Assembly: GCF_001399975.1 (NCBI RefSeq)
Contig: NZ_LKBD01000004.1
Span: 62,001-126,000, forward strand
From: Pseudoalteromonas sp. P1-9
Lineage (GTDB): Bacteria > Pseudomonadota > Gammaproteobacteria > Enterobacterales > Alteromonadaceae
Direction of reading: 5' to 3'
DNA: 64,000 nucleotides
Under the pieces are notes generated by a model. The model was not told the origin of the DNA. It made no database searches and worked only from the letters and a program-made list of their open reading frames with translations. The translations under genes and the position numbers were made by a program. Of this stretch, positions 46,195 to 57,735 are shown piece after piece (positions within the stretch are counted from its first letter, which is position 1; each line of letters opens with the position of its first letter).

Positions 46195-48471
46195 TTAGTG
46201 GACTGCGCTAGTATACAGAATTTGGCTTAATTTGTGATGAATTATAAATTCTCTTAATAACCGATGCACTTGTTTTGCGTTTTTTGCCGCCAAACAGGTC
46301 ACCAACAGTTGTTCCATATCGCTGGCGTTTAAGCGTCGTAGTACGTATTTTACTTTATTAATTGCGCTTGGACTCATACTTAAATCACGATAACCCATAG
46401 CCACTAACAATAACGCGCCTTCAGGGTCAGCAGCCAGCTCACCACACAAACTAAACGGTAGCTGATAATCGATACATTGAATCGCAATGTCGTTAAGTAC
46501 GCGCAATATTGCCGGGTGATAACTATCAAATAAATTCGCAACTCGCGCGTTAGTTCTATCTACCGCCAGCATATATTGCGTTAAGTCATTACTTCCCACC
46601 GAGCAAAAATCAACGCACTTAGCCCACTCAGGTAATAAATAAACACTCGACGGTACCTCAAGCATAATACCGACTTGCGGCATTTCTAACTTTCCTTGCT
46701 CAGGAAGCCACTCATCTTGCAACTCAAAAAAGGCTTGTTGAATAAGGCGCTTTGATGACTCCACCTCATTTACATCAGCCACCATAGGCAACATAATTTT
46801 TAAATTACCTAACCCCATATTGGCTTTCAGCATAGCTTTTACTTGCTCTAAAAAAAGCTCAGGGTGATCTAAGCTGATACGAATACCACGCCATCCTAAA
46901 AATGGATTTTCTTCTGAGAAATTAAAATAGCTTAAGCATTTATCACCACCAATATCCAATGTACGCATGGTCACAGGCGACGGATGGTAGGCTGATAGTA
47001 TTTCACGATACCAGGCTTCTTGCTCTGCCAAACTTGGAAATGCGTTTTGTTGCATAAACCAAGCTTCGGTACGATATAAACCTATGCCATCTAAATACTT
47101 AGCATTTATCAAATCATTTGAAACTTCAAGCCCGGTATTGGCATACAAGCTTATTTCTTCCCCATCAAGCGTTACTGCCTCTAGCTGATACTCGGCATCA
47201 AATGCATCGTGCAAACGTGCATCTTCTCGCTTTAACTTGGAATATTCGTTAATAAGTGCTTTGGTAGGCGAAATATAAACACGGCCTGCATACGCATCTA
47301 AAATTAAAAACTTCTCTGCCACATGGGAAATTGGTAAGCCAGATAACCCCCAAATTGCGGGAATACCCATTGCACGCGTCAAAATAGAGGCATGTGAGTT
47401 TGCCGCACCACTAATGCTCACCACCCCAGCTAGCATCTCCCTTGGAATTTCCGCAAGCATGGTCGGTGTTATGGTATCGGCGACCAAAATAATTGGCGCA
47501 TCAAAATGATGCTTTTTATATTCACTGTTGAGCAAATGATGTAATACGCGAATACCAATATCTTGAATATCAATGGCGCGCTCACGAATGTAGGTATCTT
47601 GCATTGCCATAAATTGAACAACCAAGCCTTCAATCACTAACTTTAATGCACTTTTAGCACACCAGCCTTCATAAATTTTAGCTTCAACTTGATCCCCTAA
47701 ACTCTTTGCTTCAAGCAGTTGTTCATAAACGGTAAACACCGCCAACGTTTCTTGACCAAGATCGCTATCAAGTTGTGCAGCCATGCGACGAAATTCTTTA
47801 CGAGTGGTTATGACCGCATGGTGGAAAAGTCGAATTTGTTCACTATGAGCATCGCATTTCATCAATTCTAATTGACTAAAATCGATACTTGGCGCCATCA
47901 CATAGGCTTTGCCAAGTGCAATGCCTGGGGCTGAGCTTAACCCTTTTAAACAGGTAGTCTTTTGCTCAGATTCGCTAAATTCGAGTAAATGTTGAACTTC
48001 CGCATTCGCTAACTGCGCTGCCAATTGGGCTGATAAGGTAACTAAAAAAGATTCTTCATCTTGGCTAAATACTCTTGCGAGCTGTTGCTGCACAACTATT
48101 ACGCCAAGGATCTTACCTTGATGCACAATAGGTACTGCTAAAAATGCGTTATAGTTTTCTTCGTCAACTTCAGGTGCAAGTTTGAATCTTGGGTGGGATT
48201 TTGCAAACGCAAGGTTGATGGCTTCTTCGCGCTGGGCAACTAATCCAACTAAACCTTCGGTGAAACCAATTCTGAATTCACCAACCGCTTTAGGGTTAAG
48301 ACCATCTGTTGCCATCAAAACAAATGCGTCTTGTGCATAATCAGCAAAATAAACCGAGCAGCACTGTGTTTTCATAGTGCTTTTAACACTTGAAACAAAA
48401 CACTCAAGCGCCGCTTTTAAATTACTTTGCTGCGACACTTTTTGCGCGATTTCTCGTAATGCTGTTAGCAC
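46195..48471 (-). CDS. ptsP: Nitrogen-PTS enzyme I, PtsP (EI-Ntr)
   Basis: PEP-protein phosphotransferase of the nitrogen-regulated PTS, 758 residues. N-terminal GAF domain (about 15-150), then the EI core: swivelling His domain with GAANSHASILTRAMGIPA, and a C-terminal PEP-binding barrel with RTLDIGGDKCLSYF, FRxxxxR-like GWRGIRISLDHPE, SVGSNDLTQYMLAVDR and the catalytic Cys in FSLCGELAADPEG. GTG start with GAGG upstream, matching the family beginning (LTALREIAQKV). 14 bases after rppH and presumably cotranscribed, as in E. coli. Confidence 0.96.
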   Translation of the reverse strand: MLTALREIAQKVSQQSNLKAALECFVSSVKSTMKTQCCSVYFADYAQDAFVLMATDGLNPKAVGEFRIGFTEGLVGLVAQREEAINLAFAKSHPRFKLAPEVDEENYNAFLAVPIVHQGKILGVIVVQQQLARVFSQDEESFLVTLSAQLAAQLANAEVQHLLEFSESEQKTTCLKGLSSAPGIALGKAYVMAPSIDFSQLELMKCDAHSEQIRLFHHAVITTRKEFRRMAAQLDSDLGQETLAVFTVYEQLLEAKSLGDQVEAKIYEGWCAKSALKLVIEGLVVQFMAMQDTYIRERAIDIQDIGIRVLHHLLNSEYKKHHFDAPIILVADTITPTMLAEIPREMLAGVVSISGAANSHASILTRAMGIPAIWGLSGLPISHVAEKFLILDAYAGRVYISPTKALINEYSKLKREDARLHDAFDAEYQLEAVTLDGEEISLYANTGLEVSNDLINAKYLDGIGLYRTEAWFMQQNAFPSLAEQEAWYREILSAYHPSPVTMRTLDIGGDKCLSYFNFSEENPFLGWRGIRISLDHPELFLEQVKAMLKANMGLGNLKIMLPMVADVNEVESSKRLIQQAFFELQDEWLPEQGKLEMPQVGIMLEVPSSVYLLPEWAKCVDFCSVGSNDLTQYMLAVDRTNARVANLFDSYHPAILRVLNDIAIQCIDYQLPFSLCGELAADPEGALLLVAMGYRDLSMSPSAINKVKYVLRRLNASDMEQLLVTCLAAKNAKQVHRLLREFIIHHKLSQILYTSAVH

Positions 48472-48485
48472 AGTTACCTCATTAA

Positions 48486-49001
48486 TTAGCGCCTATTCCG
48501 CCAGCCTTGGTCTTTTTTATGAAATGGCATTGCATGAGGTGCAAACTCTTTCATAACGCGGCGGTAAACGTCTCGTTTAAACGAAACGACTTGGCGTACA
48601 GGATACCAGTAACTGACCCAGCGCCAATCATCAAATTCAGGATGATTAGTTTTAGACAAATCAACGTCTTCATCGGGACAGCGTAATTTAAGTAAAAACC
48701 ATTTTTGCTTTTGACCTATACACACTGGACTTGAATCTCGGCGAATTAAACGCTTTGGTAACTTATAACGTAACCAGTGTTTAGAGCTTGCAATGATTTC
48801 AACGTCTTCGGGTTTTAATCCAACTTCCTCATTCAGTTCTCGGTACATGGTTTGCTCGGCAGTTTCACCTTGGTCAACGCCACCTTGTGGAAATTGCCAC
48901 GAGTGTTGACCATAACGTCTAGCCCAAAATACCTGTCCCTGATTATTACAAATAACTATTCCAACGTTGGCACGGAACCCTTCGGCATCTATCACCCGCA
49001 T
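48486..49001 (-). CDS. rppH: RNA pyrophosphohydrolase RppH
   Basis: Nudix hydrolase of 171 residues that converts 5'-triphosphate mRNA ends to monophosphate and so starts RNase E decay. Nudix box [23 protein letters not shown] near 38-60 with all GX5EX7REUXEEXGU positions. N-terminus [41 protein letters not shown] matches E. coli RppH. Upstream of ptsP as usual. Confidence 0.97.
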   Translation of the reverse strand: MRVIDAEGFRANVGIVICNNQGQVFWARRYGQHSWQFPQGGVDQGETAEQTMYRELNEEVGLKPEDVEIIASSKHWLRYKLPKRLIRRDSSPVCIGQKQKWFLLKLRCPDEDVDLSKTNHPEFDDWRWVSYWYPVRQVVSFKRDVYRRVMKEFAPHAMPFHKKDQGWRNRR

Positions 49002-49416
49002 GTGCCTCTTTTAATTCTTAATATAGCTCGATTGTTCCATAATCCGTATCTAACAGCAAATGAAAAACCAGCATATACTCAGGTTACCCACAAGTTGTGA
49101 ATAAAACTAAAAATAAACGCACATTTCTCAAACAAATCCACAATCACCTATTCAAAAAGCACACTTCTCCACAGATTCTGTGGATAACATTGTTTATATT
49201 TGTGTATTTAGTGCATAAATACAGCAGAGCAGTTAGTAAAACCACAACACCATAAAAAATATTTTCATATATATCAGTTATTTAAGCTATTTAAACACAA
49301 TAAAATAGGCACATTCAAAAAGCAGTGCATTTTATAACCAAACAAAACAATCCTTTAAGGTTATCCGTAATCGGTAAATTTGCTAAACTGCGATTTTAAT
49401 TTATAGCGCTTACTGT
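49002..49416. other. 415-bp AT-rich divergent gap with DnaA-box matches
   Basis: Divergent spacer between rppH and mutH with no gene. It holds two matches to the DnaA box TTATNCACA on the minus strand: 49096-49104 (TTATTCACA) and 49179-49187 (TTATCCACA, exact). The second overlaps an inverted repeat TCCACAG-ATT-CTGTGGA (49168-49184). A further perfect 8-bp inverted repeat TGTATTTA-N5-TAAATACA lies at 49203-49223. Promoters for both genes must be here; I cannot assign them reliably. Confidence 0.55.
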
Positions 49417-50094
49417 ATGACTAAACCCCTACCACCTGCTAGTACCTCTGAACTTATGGCGCGCGTTAACGATATCGCTGGTTTAACGTTAGGAGAAGTA
49501 GCAGCAAGCTATGCATTCAACACACCGGAAAACTTATTAAGAGAAAAAGGCTGGATAGGCCAACTTATTGAGTATGTGTTGGGAGCGACCGCAGCTTCAA
49601 AGCCTGAACCCGACTTTGAACATTTAGGTATAGAACTTAAAACATTACCCATTTCATACAGTGGCAAACCATTAGAAACAACTTATGTGTCAATTACACC
49701 ACTTACCAATTTACACGGTGTAACTTGGCAAAACTCAGTTGTGAAGAAAAAGCTGTCGCATGTTTTGTGGTTACCGATTTTATCAGAGCGCGAACTTGCA
49801 CCAACAGACCGCATTATTGGCAATGGTTTTTTATGGCAACCAAGTGCGTTGCAAGAGGCACAGCTAAAAAAAGACTGGGAAGAGCTTACAGAGATGATTG
49901 CGCTTGGCAACATTGAACAGATTAACGGTCATTTTGGTCAAGTACTGCAACTGCGCCCAAAAGCAGCCAATAGCAAAGCCCTTACCCAAGCTATTGGACC
50001 TAACGGCAAAGAAATTTTGACCTTGCCACGGGGGTATTATTTAAAAACAGAATTTACCCGGCAAATATTAGCCGAACAGTTTGGCGTTGGGTAA
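49417..50094 (+). CDS. mutH: DNA mismatch repair endonuclease MutH
   Basis: Nicks the unmethylated strand at hemimethylated GATC during MutHLS repair. 225 residues. Catalytic residues visible in PDFEHLGIELKTLP (Asp, Glu-x-Lys, near 68-81). N-terminal ASTSELMARVNDIAGLTLGEVAA and LREKGWIGQLIEYVLGA are conserved. MutH restricts the host to the Dam-dependent gammaproteobacteria. Confidence 0.96.
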   Translation: MTKPLPPASTSELMARVNDIAGLTLGEVAASYAFNTPENLLREKGWIGQLIEYVLGATAASKPEPDFEHLGIELKTLPISYSGKPLETTYVSITPLTNLHGVTWQNSVVKKKLSHVLWLPILSERELAPTDRIIGNGFLWQPSALQEAQLKKDWEELTEMIALGNIEQINGHFGQVLQLRPKAANSKALTQAIGPNGKEILTLPRGYYLKTEFTRQILAEQFGVG

Positions 50095-50147
50095 AAGAAA
50101 GCTTTTAGAGTTCAGGATTAAGAGAGGAAACCTGAAATCTGAAAAAT

Positions 50148-50176
50148 AAAAAACCGCTGCAAAACAGCGGTTTTTT
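50148..50176. terminator. Bidirectional terminator between mutH and eno
   Basis: Eight-base-pair GC-rich stem (50052-offset positions 50152-50159 with 50165-50172), five-base loop, A- and T-runs on both flanks, between convergent genes. Confidence 0.88.
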
Positions 50177-50200
50177 ATTCAGCTACAAATTAAGTGTCAA

Positions 50201-53248
<3,048 letters not shown>

Positions 53249-53338
53249 TCAGGAATTAATAGACAATATTGCCGTTAAAGGCAATCAAAAAGACGGGAAA
53301 ACATTATACTAAAAGTTGCCATTTTGCTCAAATGAAAT

Positions 53339-54130
53339 TTACGCTTTCTCAAGCTTTTTAACACGCCGCCAAACCGCTTCCATTTCTTCAAGGCTTGCTT
53401 CTTTCATTGGTTTTGACTTGGTAATGGTTAATTCAACCGAATTAAAACGCCTTACAAACTTATTATTAGCGTTACGCAGTACCTGCTCAGCGTTAAACCC
53501 TGAATGGCGAATTACATTTACTAAAGCAAACAGTAAGTCCCCCAACTCTTCAGCTAACTTTTCATCTGGCCCGTGTGATTCTAGCTCTTCGCGTACTTCT
53601 TGAAACTCTTCTTCTACTTTATCAAGCGCGCCTTTTACTGATGGCCAATCAAAGCCAACACTGGCAACACGTTTTTGAATTTTTTGCGCGCGTGTCAGCG
53701 CTGGTAATCCATGTGGGATATCATCGAGGGTATTCGTTTTTGCTTTTTGTTTACGTTCAGCCGCTTTTTGTTCTTCCCAATTAGCTTTTAACTGCGCTTC
53801 AGAAAACACCTCTTCATTGGCAAATACATGAGGGTGACGGCGCACTAATTTATCGCAAATGGCCGCAACAATATCGTCAAAGTTAAATAACTGCTGCTCT
53901 TTGCCAAGTTGGGCATAAAAGATAATTTGAAACAGTAAATCACCCAACTCATCTTTAAGTTCAAGTAAATCCTCTCGCTCAATACAATCGGCTACTTCAT
54001 AGGCTTCTTCAAGTGTATGCGGCACTATTGAGGCGAAATCTTGCTGCAAGTCCCAAGGGCAACCACCGTCAGGGTCGCGCAGTTTACTCATTATATTAAG
54101 CAGAATTTCTATATTATGACTTTGACTCAT
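53339..54130 (-). CDS. mazG: Nucleoside triphosphate pyrophosphohydrolase MazG
   Basis: Hydrolyses NTPs to NMP and PPi, and lowers ppGpp. 263 residues with two MazG repeats: LRDPDGGCPWDLQQDFASIVPHTLEEAYEV with LKDELGDLLFQIIFYAQ, and a second EEEFQEV..LAEELGDLLFALVNVIRH. Directly downstream of relA, overlapping its stop by one base, as in E. coli. Confidence 0.96.
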   Translation of the reverse strand: MSQSHNIEILLNIMSKLRDPDGGCPWDLQQDFASIVPHTLEEAYEVADCIEREDLLELKDELGDLLFQIIFYAQLGKEQQLFNFDDIVAAICDKLVRRHPHVFANEEVFSEAQLKANWEEQKAAERKQKAKTNTLDDIPHGLPALTRAQKIQKRVASVGFDWPSVKGALDKVEEEFQEVREELESHGPDEKLAEELGDLLFALVNVIRHSGFNAEQVLRNANNKFVRRFNSVELTITKSKPMKEASLEEMEAVWRRVKKLEKA

Positions 54131-56316
54131 TAGGTTCTTACCGCCGAAAAAACGCCATCAACTTGTGATAGCTTAACTAACAGTTTATTCATCTGCTCAA
54201 TATTGTTGATTTCAATCTTCATTTCAAAAATTGCGGTTTGACGCGCATTATTGGTTTGCAGATTCATATTCAGCACATTGGTTTTCTCATTAGCAAGCAC
54301 TGACGAGATATCACGCATTAACCCTTGGCGATCGTTTGCTTCAATGCGAATCGTTACCGCATAGTGTTCACACACTTCATCGGCCCAGCTCACATCAATA
54401 AAACGTTCTGGAAATTGGCTTCGTAAATGTTCTAACTGCTCACAGTCACTTCGATGCACTGCAATGCCGCGCCCTTGAGTTATAAACCCTTGTACGCTAT
54501 CGCCCGGCACTGGTTCACAACACTTGGCAACATGGCTTAATAGACTGCCTACACCATCAACAACAATACCGTTTTTATCGCCCTTGCGCGGTTTTGTTGA
54601 TTTACGGAACTTAGGGAGCTCATCATCTTGCGGTAGATGTTTATTTTGTAAAAAGTTAATCAGCTGGTTTATGCGCACATCCGCAGCACCAACCGCAACT
54701 TGTAAATCTTCTATCGAATTCAAGTTAAAACGCGTCAATGCAGGTTTTAAGTCTTTGGTTTGCAAACTCAGTTTAGCAAGTTCCGCATCCAAAATTTCTT
54801 TACCAGCGGCAAGGTTTTTATCGCGGTCTTGTTGTTTAAACCAGTGATGAATTTTAGAGCGCGCGCGTGAGGATTTGACATAACCTAATGACGGGTTTAG
54901 CCAGTCTCGACTTGGGTTAGGTTCTTTTTGGGTAAGAATTTCAACTTGGTCGCCAGTGTGAAGTTCATGGGTAAACGGCACAATTTTGCCGAACACTTTT
55001 GCACCAATACAGCGGTGTCCAACATTCGAGTGAATGTAATAAGCAAAATCAAGCGGTGTCGCGCCCTTTGGTAAGTCGAGAATATCGCCGCGTGGTGTAA
55101 ACACGTATACACGGTCTTCCACAACTTGGTTTTTAAGCTCTTCTGCAAACTCTTCGTCGTCGACAACTTCTTCTTGCCACTGTAGTAACTTTCTTAGCCA
55201 ACTGATTTTTTGTTCGTAACCTGAGTTTTTACCCGGCAATGACCCTTCTTTATAAAGCCAGTGCGCGGCAACCCCAAGCTCTGCATCTTGGTGCATGGCT
55301 TGGGTGCGAATTTGTATTTCAACGGTTTTGCCTTCGGGTCCAAATACCACAGTGTGAATAGATTGATAACCATTAGCTTTTGGCGTCGCAATATAATCAT
55401 CAAACTCTTTATTGAGATGACGCCAGTTAGTATGCACAATACCCAACGCCCCATAGCAATCTTGTAATTCGTTAACTACGACGCGCATGGCGCGAATATC
55501 AAACAGCTGGTCAAATTCGTAATTTTTGTTTTGCATCTTTTTATAGATGCTGTAAATGTGTTTTGGTCGACCGTAAACTTCGGCTTCAATGCCCGACTCG
55601 GCAAGCTTTGCTTTTACCAACGCCACCATGTTGCTCATGTAACTCTCACGAGCGATGCGTTTATCATCGAGTAGTTTAGCGATTTCTTTGTATTTTTCAG
55701 GATGAAGGTAACGCAGTGAAAGGTCTTCAAGCTCCCACTTTAATTGACCTATACCTAAACGGTTCGCCAGTGGTGCAAAAATGTTGTCTGTTTCTTTGGC
55801 GGCAATTACTCGCTCTTCTTCAGAGGCATTTTTTAGCTCGCGTAGTAAACACACTTGCTGAGCTAGTTTAATAACAACCGCGCGTACGTCTTCAACCATA
55901 GCCAATAACATACGGCGAATATTATCAATTTGCGTACTACCTTTTCCCTGGAAGCTTAGCGCACCGAGCGCCGCCATTTGTTCAACACCTTTTAACAGCT
56001 CAACAACTGATTTTGAAAAGTGTTTGCTTAAATGCTCTTTATCGAGCTTGCCGTTTAAATAAAGTGGCGTTAGAAATGCGGTTAACAGGGTTTCAGCATC
56101 CATATTAAGCTCTGCGAGAATTTCGACAATTTCCTTACTCGCAGGCAAATTGCTTTCAAATTCGTCGTCTAATTTTTTTTGCTCGCAATATGCTAGGCAA
56201 GAATCATAAGCACACTCAAGCTGCCGTTGCTTATCGTCGCTTAAGGCCAACATCTCTAGCCAAGCTTGAAAGCCTTCTAGATTAGCAAGTAAGTGCGATT
56301 GCCTAATGGATACCAT
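54130..56316 (-). CDS. relA: GTP pyrophosphokinase RelA
   Basis: Ribosome-associated (p)ppGpp synthetase of the stringent response. 728 residues: degenerate HD region (ANRLGIGQLKWELEDLSLRYLHP) without a catalytic His-Asp pair, synthetase domain (RPKHIYSIYKKMQ, FDIRAMRVVVNELQDCYGALG, YIATPKANGYQSIHTVV), TGS domain (VYVFTPRGDILDLPKGATPLDFAYYIHSNVGH) and C-terminal ACT domain. Lies between rlmD and mazG as in many gammaproteobacteria. Confidence 0.97.
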   Translation of the reverse strand: MVSIRQSHLLANLEGFQAWLEMLALSDDKQRQLECAYDSCLAYCEQKKLDDEFESNLPASKEIVEILAELNMDAETLLTAFLTPLYLNGKLDKEHLSKHFSKSVVELLKGVEQMAALGALSFQGKGSTQIDNIRRMLLAMVEDVRAVVIKLAQQVCLLRELKNASEEERVIAAKETDNIFAPLANRLGIGQLKWELEDLSLRYLHPEKYKEIAKLLDDKRIARESYMSNMVALVKAKLAESGIEAEVYGRPKHIYSIYKKMQNKNYEFDQLFDIRAMRVVVNELQDCYGALGIVHTNWRHLNKEFDDYIATPKANGYQSIHTVVFGPEGKTVEIQIRTQAMHQDAELGVAAHWLYKEGSLPGKNSGYEQKISWLRKLLQWQEEVVDDEEFAEELKNQVVEDRVYVFTPRGDILDLPKGATPLDFAYYIHSNVGHRCIGAKVFGKIVPFTHELHTGDQVEILTQKEPNPSRDWLNPSLGYVKSSRARSKIHHWFKQQDRDKNLAAGKEILDAELAKLSLQTKDLKPALTRFNLNSIEDLQVAVGAADVRINQLINFLQNKHLPQDDELPKFRKSTKPRKGDKNGIVVDGVGSLLSHVAKCCEPVPGDSVQGFITQGRGIAVHRSDCEQLEHLRSQFPERFIDVSWADEVCEHYAVTIRIEANDRQGLMRDISSVLANEKTNVLNMNLQTNNARQTAIFEMKIEINNIEQMNKLLVKLSQVDGVFSAVRT

Positions 56317-56321
56317 GTCTA

Positions 56322-57644
56322 TTAATTCTCCTTTTCAAACAACGCCATCGTTTCAATATGGGACGTATTAGGAAACATATTCATCAATGAAATTTTACTC
56401 ACCTTAAAGCCCGCGTTAATTAAAAGCTTGCTGTCACGTGCCATGGTTACTGGGTCACATGCAACATAAAGTATACGAGAAAAACGCTTTAATTTAAGTT
56501 GAGTTAGAATATCAAACGCCCCCATACGTGATGGGTCTAGCAATAGTACCGAATACTCACGATTAAACCAGTCTTGCGACTTAATATTTTCAGTTAAATC
56601 TTGGCAATAGAAATCGATATTATTTAGTTGGTTATGTACTGCATTGCGTTTGGCAAACTCAATTGCCGATGCGACCCCTTCCACCCCAACAACGGTATTC
56701 GATTGTGTTGTAAGTGGTAAGGTAAAATTACCCACACCGCAGAATAAGTCGAGTACATTGTCTTGCTTAGTTAAGTTCAGCCACGTAAGTGCCTGTTTAA
56801 TCATGGCTTGATTAACCTTGGCATTGACTTGAATAAAGTTATCAAAACCAAAAAACAAGGTTAATTGATAATCATCCAATTGGTAATAAGGTAATTCATC
56901 GCCTGTAAAAGTACCTTTTTCGCTATTTAGCACCAACTGCCAATCATTCTCATGGCAAATACGCTGGAGCTTTGCAATATCGTTATCTTTAAGTGGCTTA
57001 GTATGGCGCACAATTAAATAATTACCGCTTTCAACCGAACACAATTGCAAATGTGAAATCGCATCACCCGCTTTCAACTCTGGGAGCAAGTTACGTATTT
57101 CGGTAAAAACAGCCTGCCAAGGTTTAACCAGTACGTCGCAGCTTTCGATATTAATGATTTTCTTTGATTGCTTTTGTCTGTAGCCAACCAAAAAGTTATC
57201 TTTTTGCTTATCGTAAATTACCGCAATACGGCCACTACGACGATAATGAGTCGGGTCGCTTGCTAACGCATCACACCAAGGTAAATTATTTACCTCGGCG
57301 AATTTTTCAAACAATTTAGTTACTGCTGCCTGCTTTTCAATAACTTGCTGAGCAACCTCTAAATGCTGTAATTGGCAACCGCCACATTGGCCGTAATGTT
57401 GGCAAAATGGCGCAACGCGATGCTCACTTGGCGTAATCACCTTAACGGTTTGGTATTTTTCGAACTTACTTTTATTCGCCAATTGTTTAGCTAAAACAGT
57501 TTCGCCTGTTATTGCGCCTTCAACAAATGCCACTTTTTTATTGCTACGCGTTACACCTAGCCCTTCATGGTTCATTGAGTCGATACTTAATGTTTGTTTC
57601 TCTTCTGAAAGTTGCTTTTTTTGCGGTTTAAAAAACCTTGCCAC
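56322..57644 (-). CDS. rlmD: 23S rRNA (uracil-1939-C5)-methyltransferase RlmD
   Basis: Methylates U1939 of 23S rRNA. 440 residues: N-terminal TRAM domain, [4Fe-4S] cysteines in FCQHYGQCGGCQLQH (about 83-96) with a fourth upstream or downstream, SAM motif VLDLFCGVGNFTLPL, and catalytic region LLLDPSRMGA...ILYVACDPVTMARD with the nucleophile Cys. GTG start with AGGG eight bases upstream. Followed six bases later by relA. Confidence 0.95.
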   Translation of the reverse strand: MARFFKPQKKQLSEEKQTLSIDSMNHEGLGVTRSNKKVAFVEGAITGETVLAKQLANKSKFEKYQTVKVITPSEHRVAPFCQHYGQCGGCQLQHLEVAQQVIEKQAAVTKLFEKFAEVNNLPWCDALASDPTHYRRSGRIAVIYDKQKDNFLVGYRQKQSKKIINIESCDVLVKPWQAVFTEIRNLLPELKAGDAISHLQLCSVESGNYLIVRHTKPLKDNDIAKLQRICHENDWQLVLNSEKGTFTGDELPYYQLDDYQLTLFFGFDNFIQVNAKVNQAMIKQALTWLNLTKQDNVLDLFCGVGNFTLPLTTQSNTVVGVEGVASAIEFAKRNAVHNQLNNIDFYCQDLTENIKSQDWFNREYSVLLLDPSRMGAFDILTQLKLKRFSRILYVACDPVTMARDSKLLINAGFKVSKISLMNMFPNTSHIETMALFEKEN

Positions 57645-57735
57645 TGTGATTACCCTATAAATTGTTTGCCTAATATCGCTTTAGTCTTTAACCTTAACTC
57701 AGTGTCATAATAATTTATTATAACAATCGCACCCG

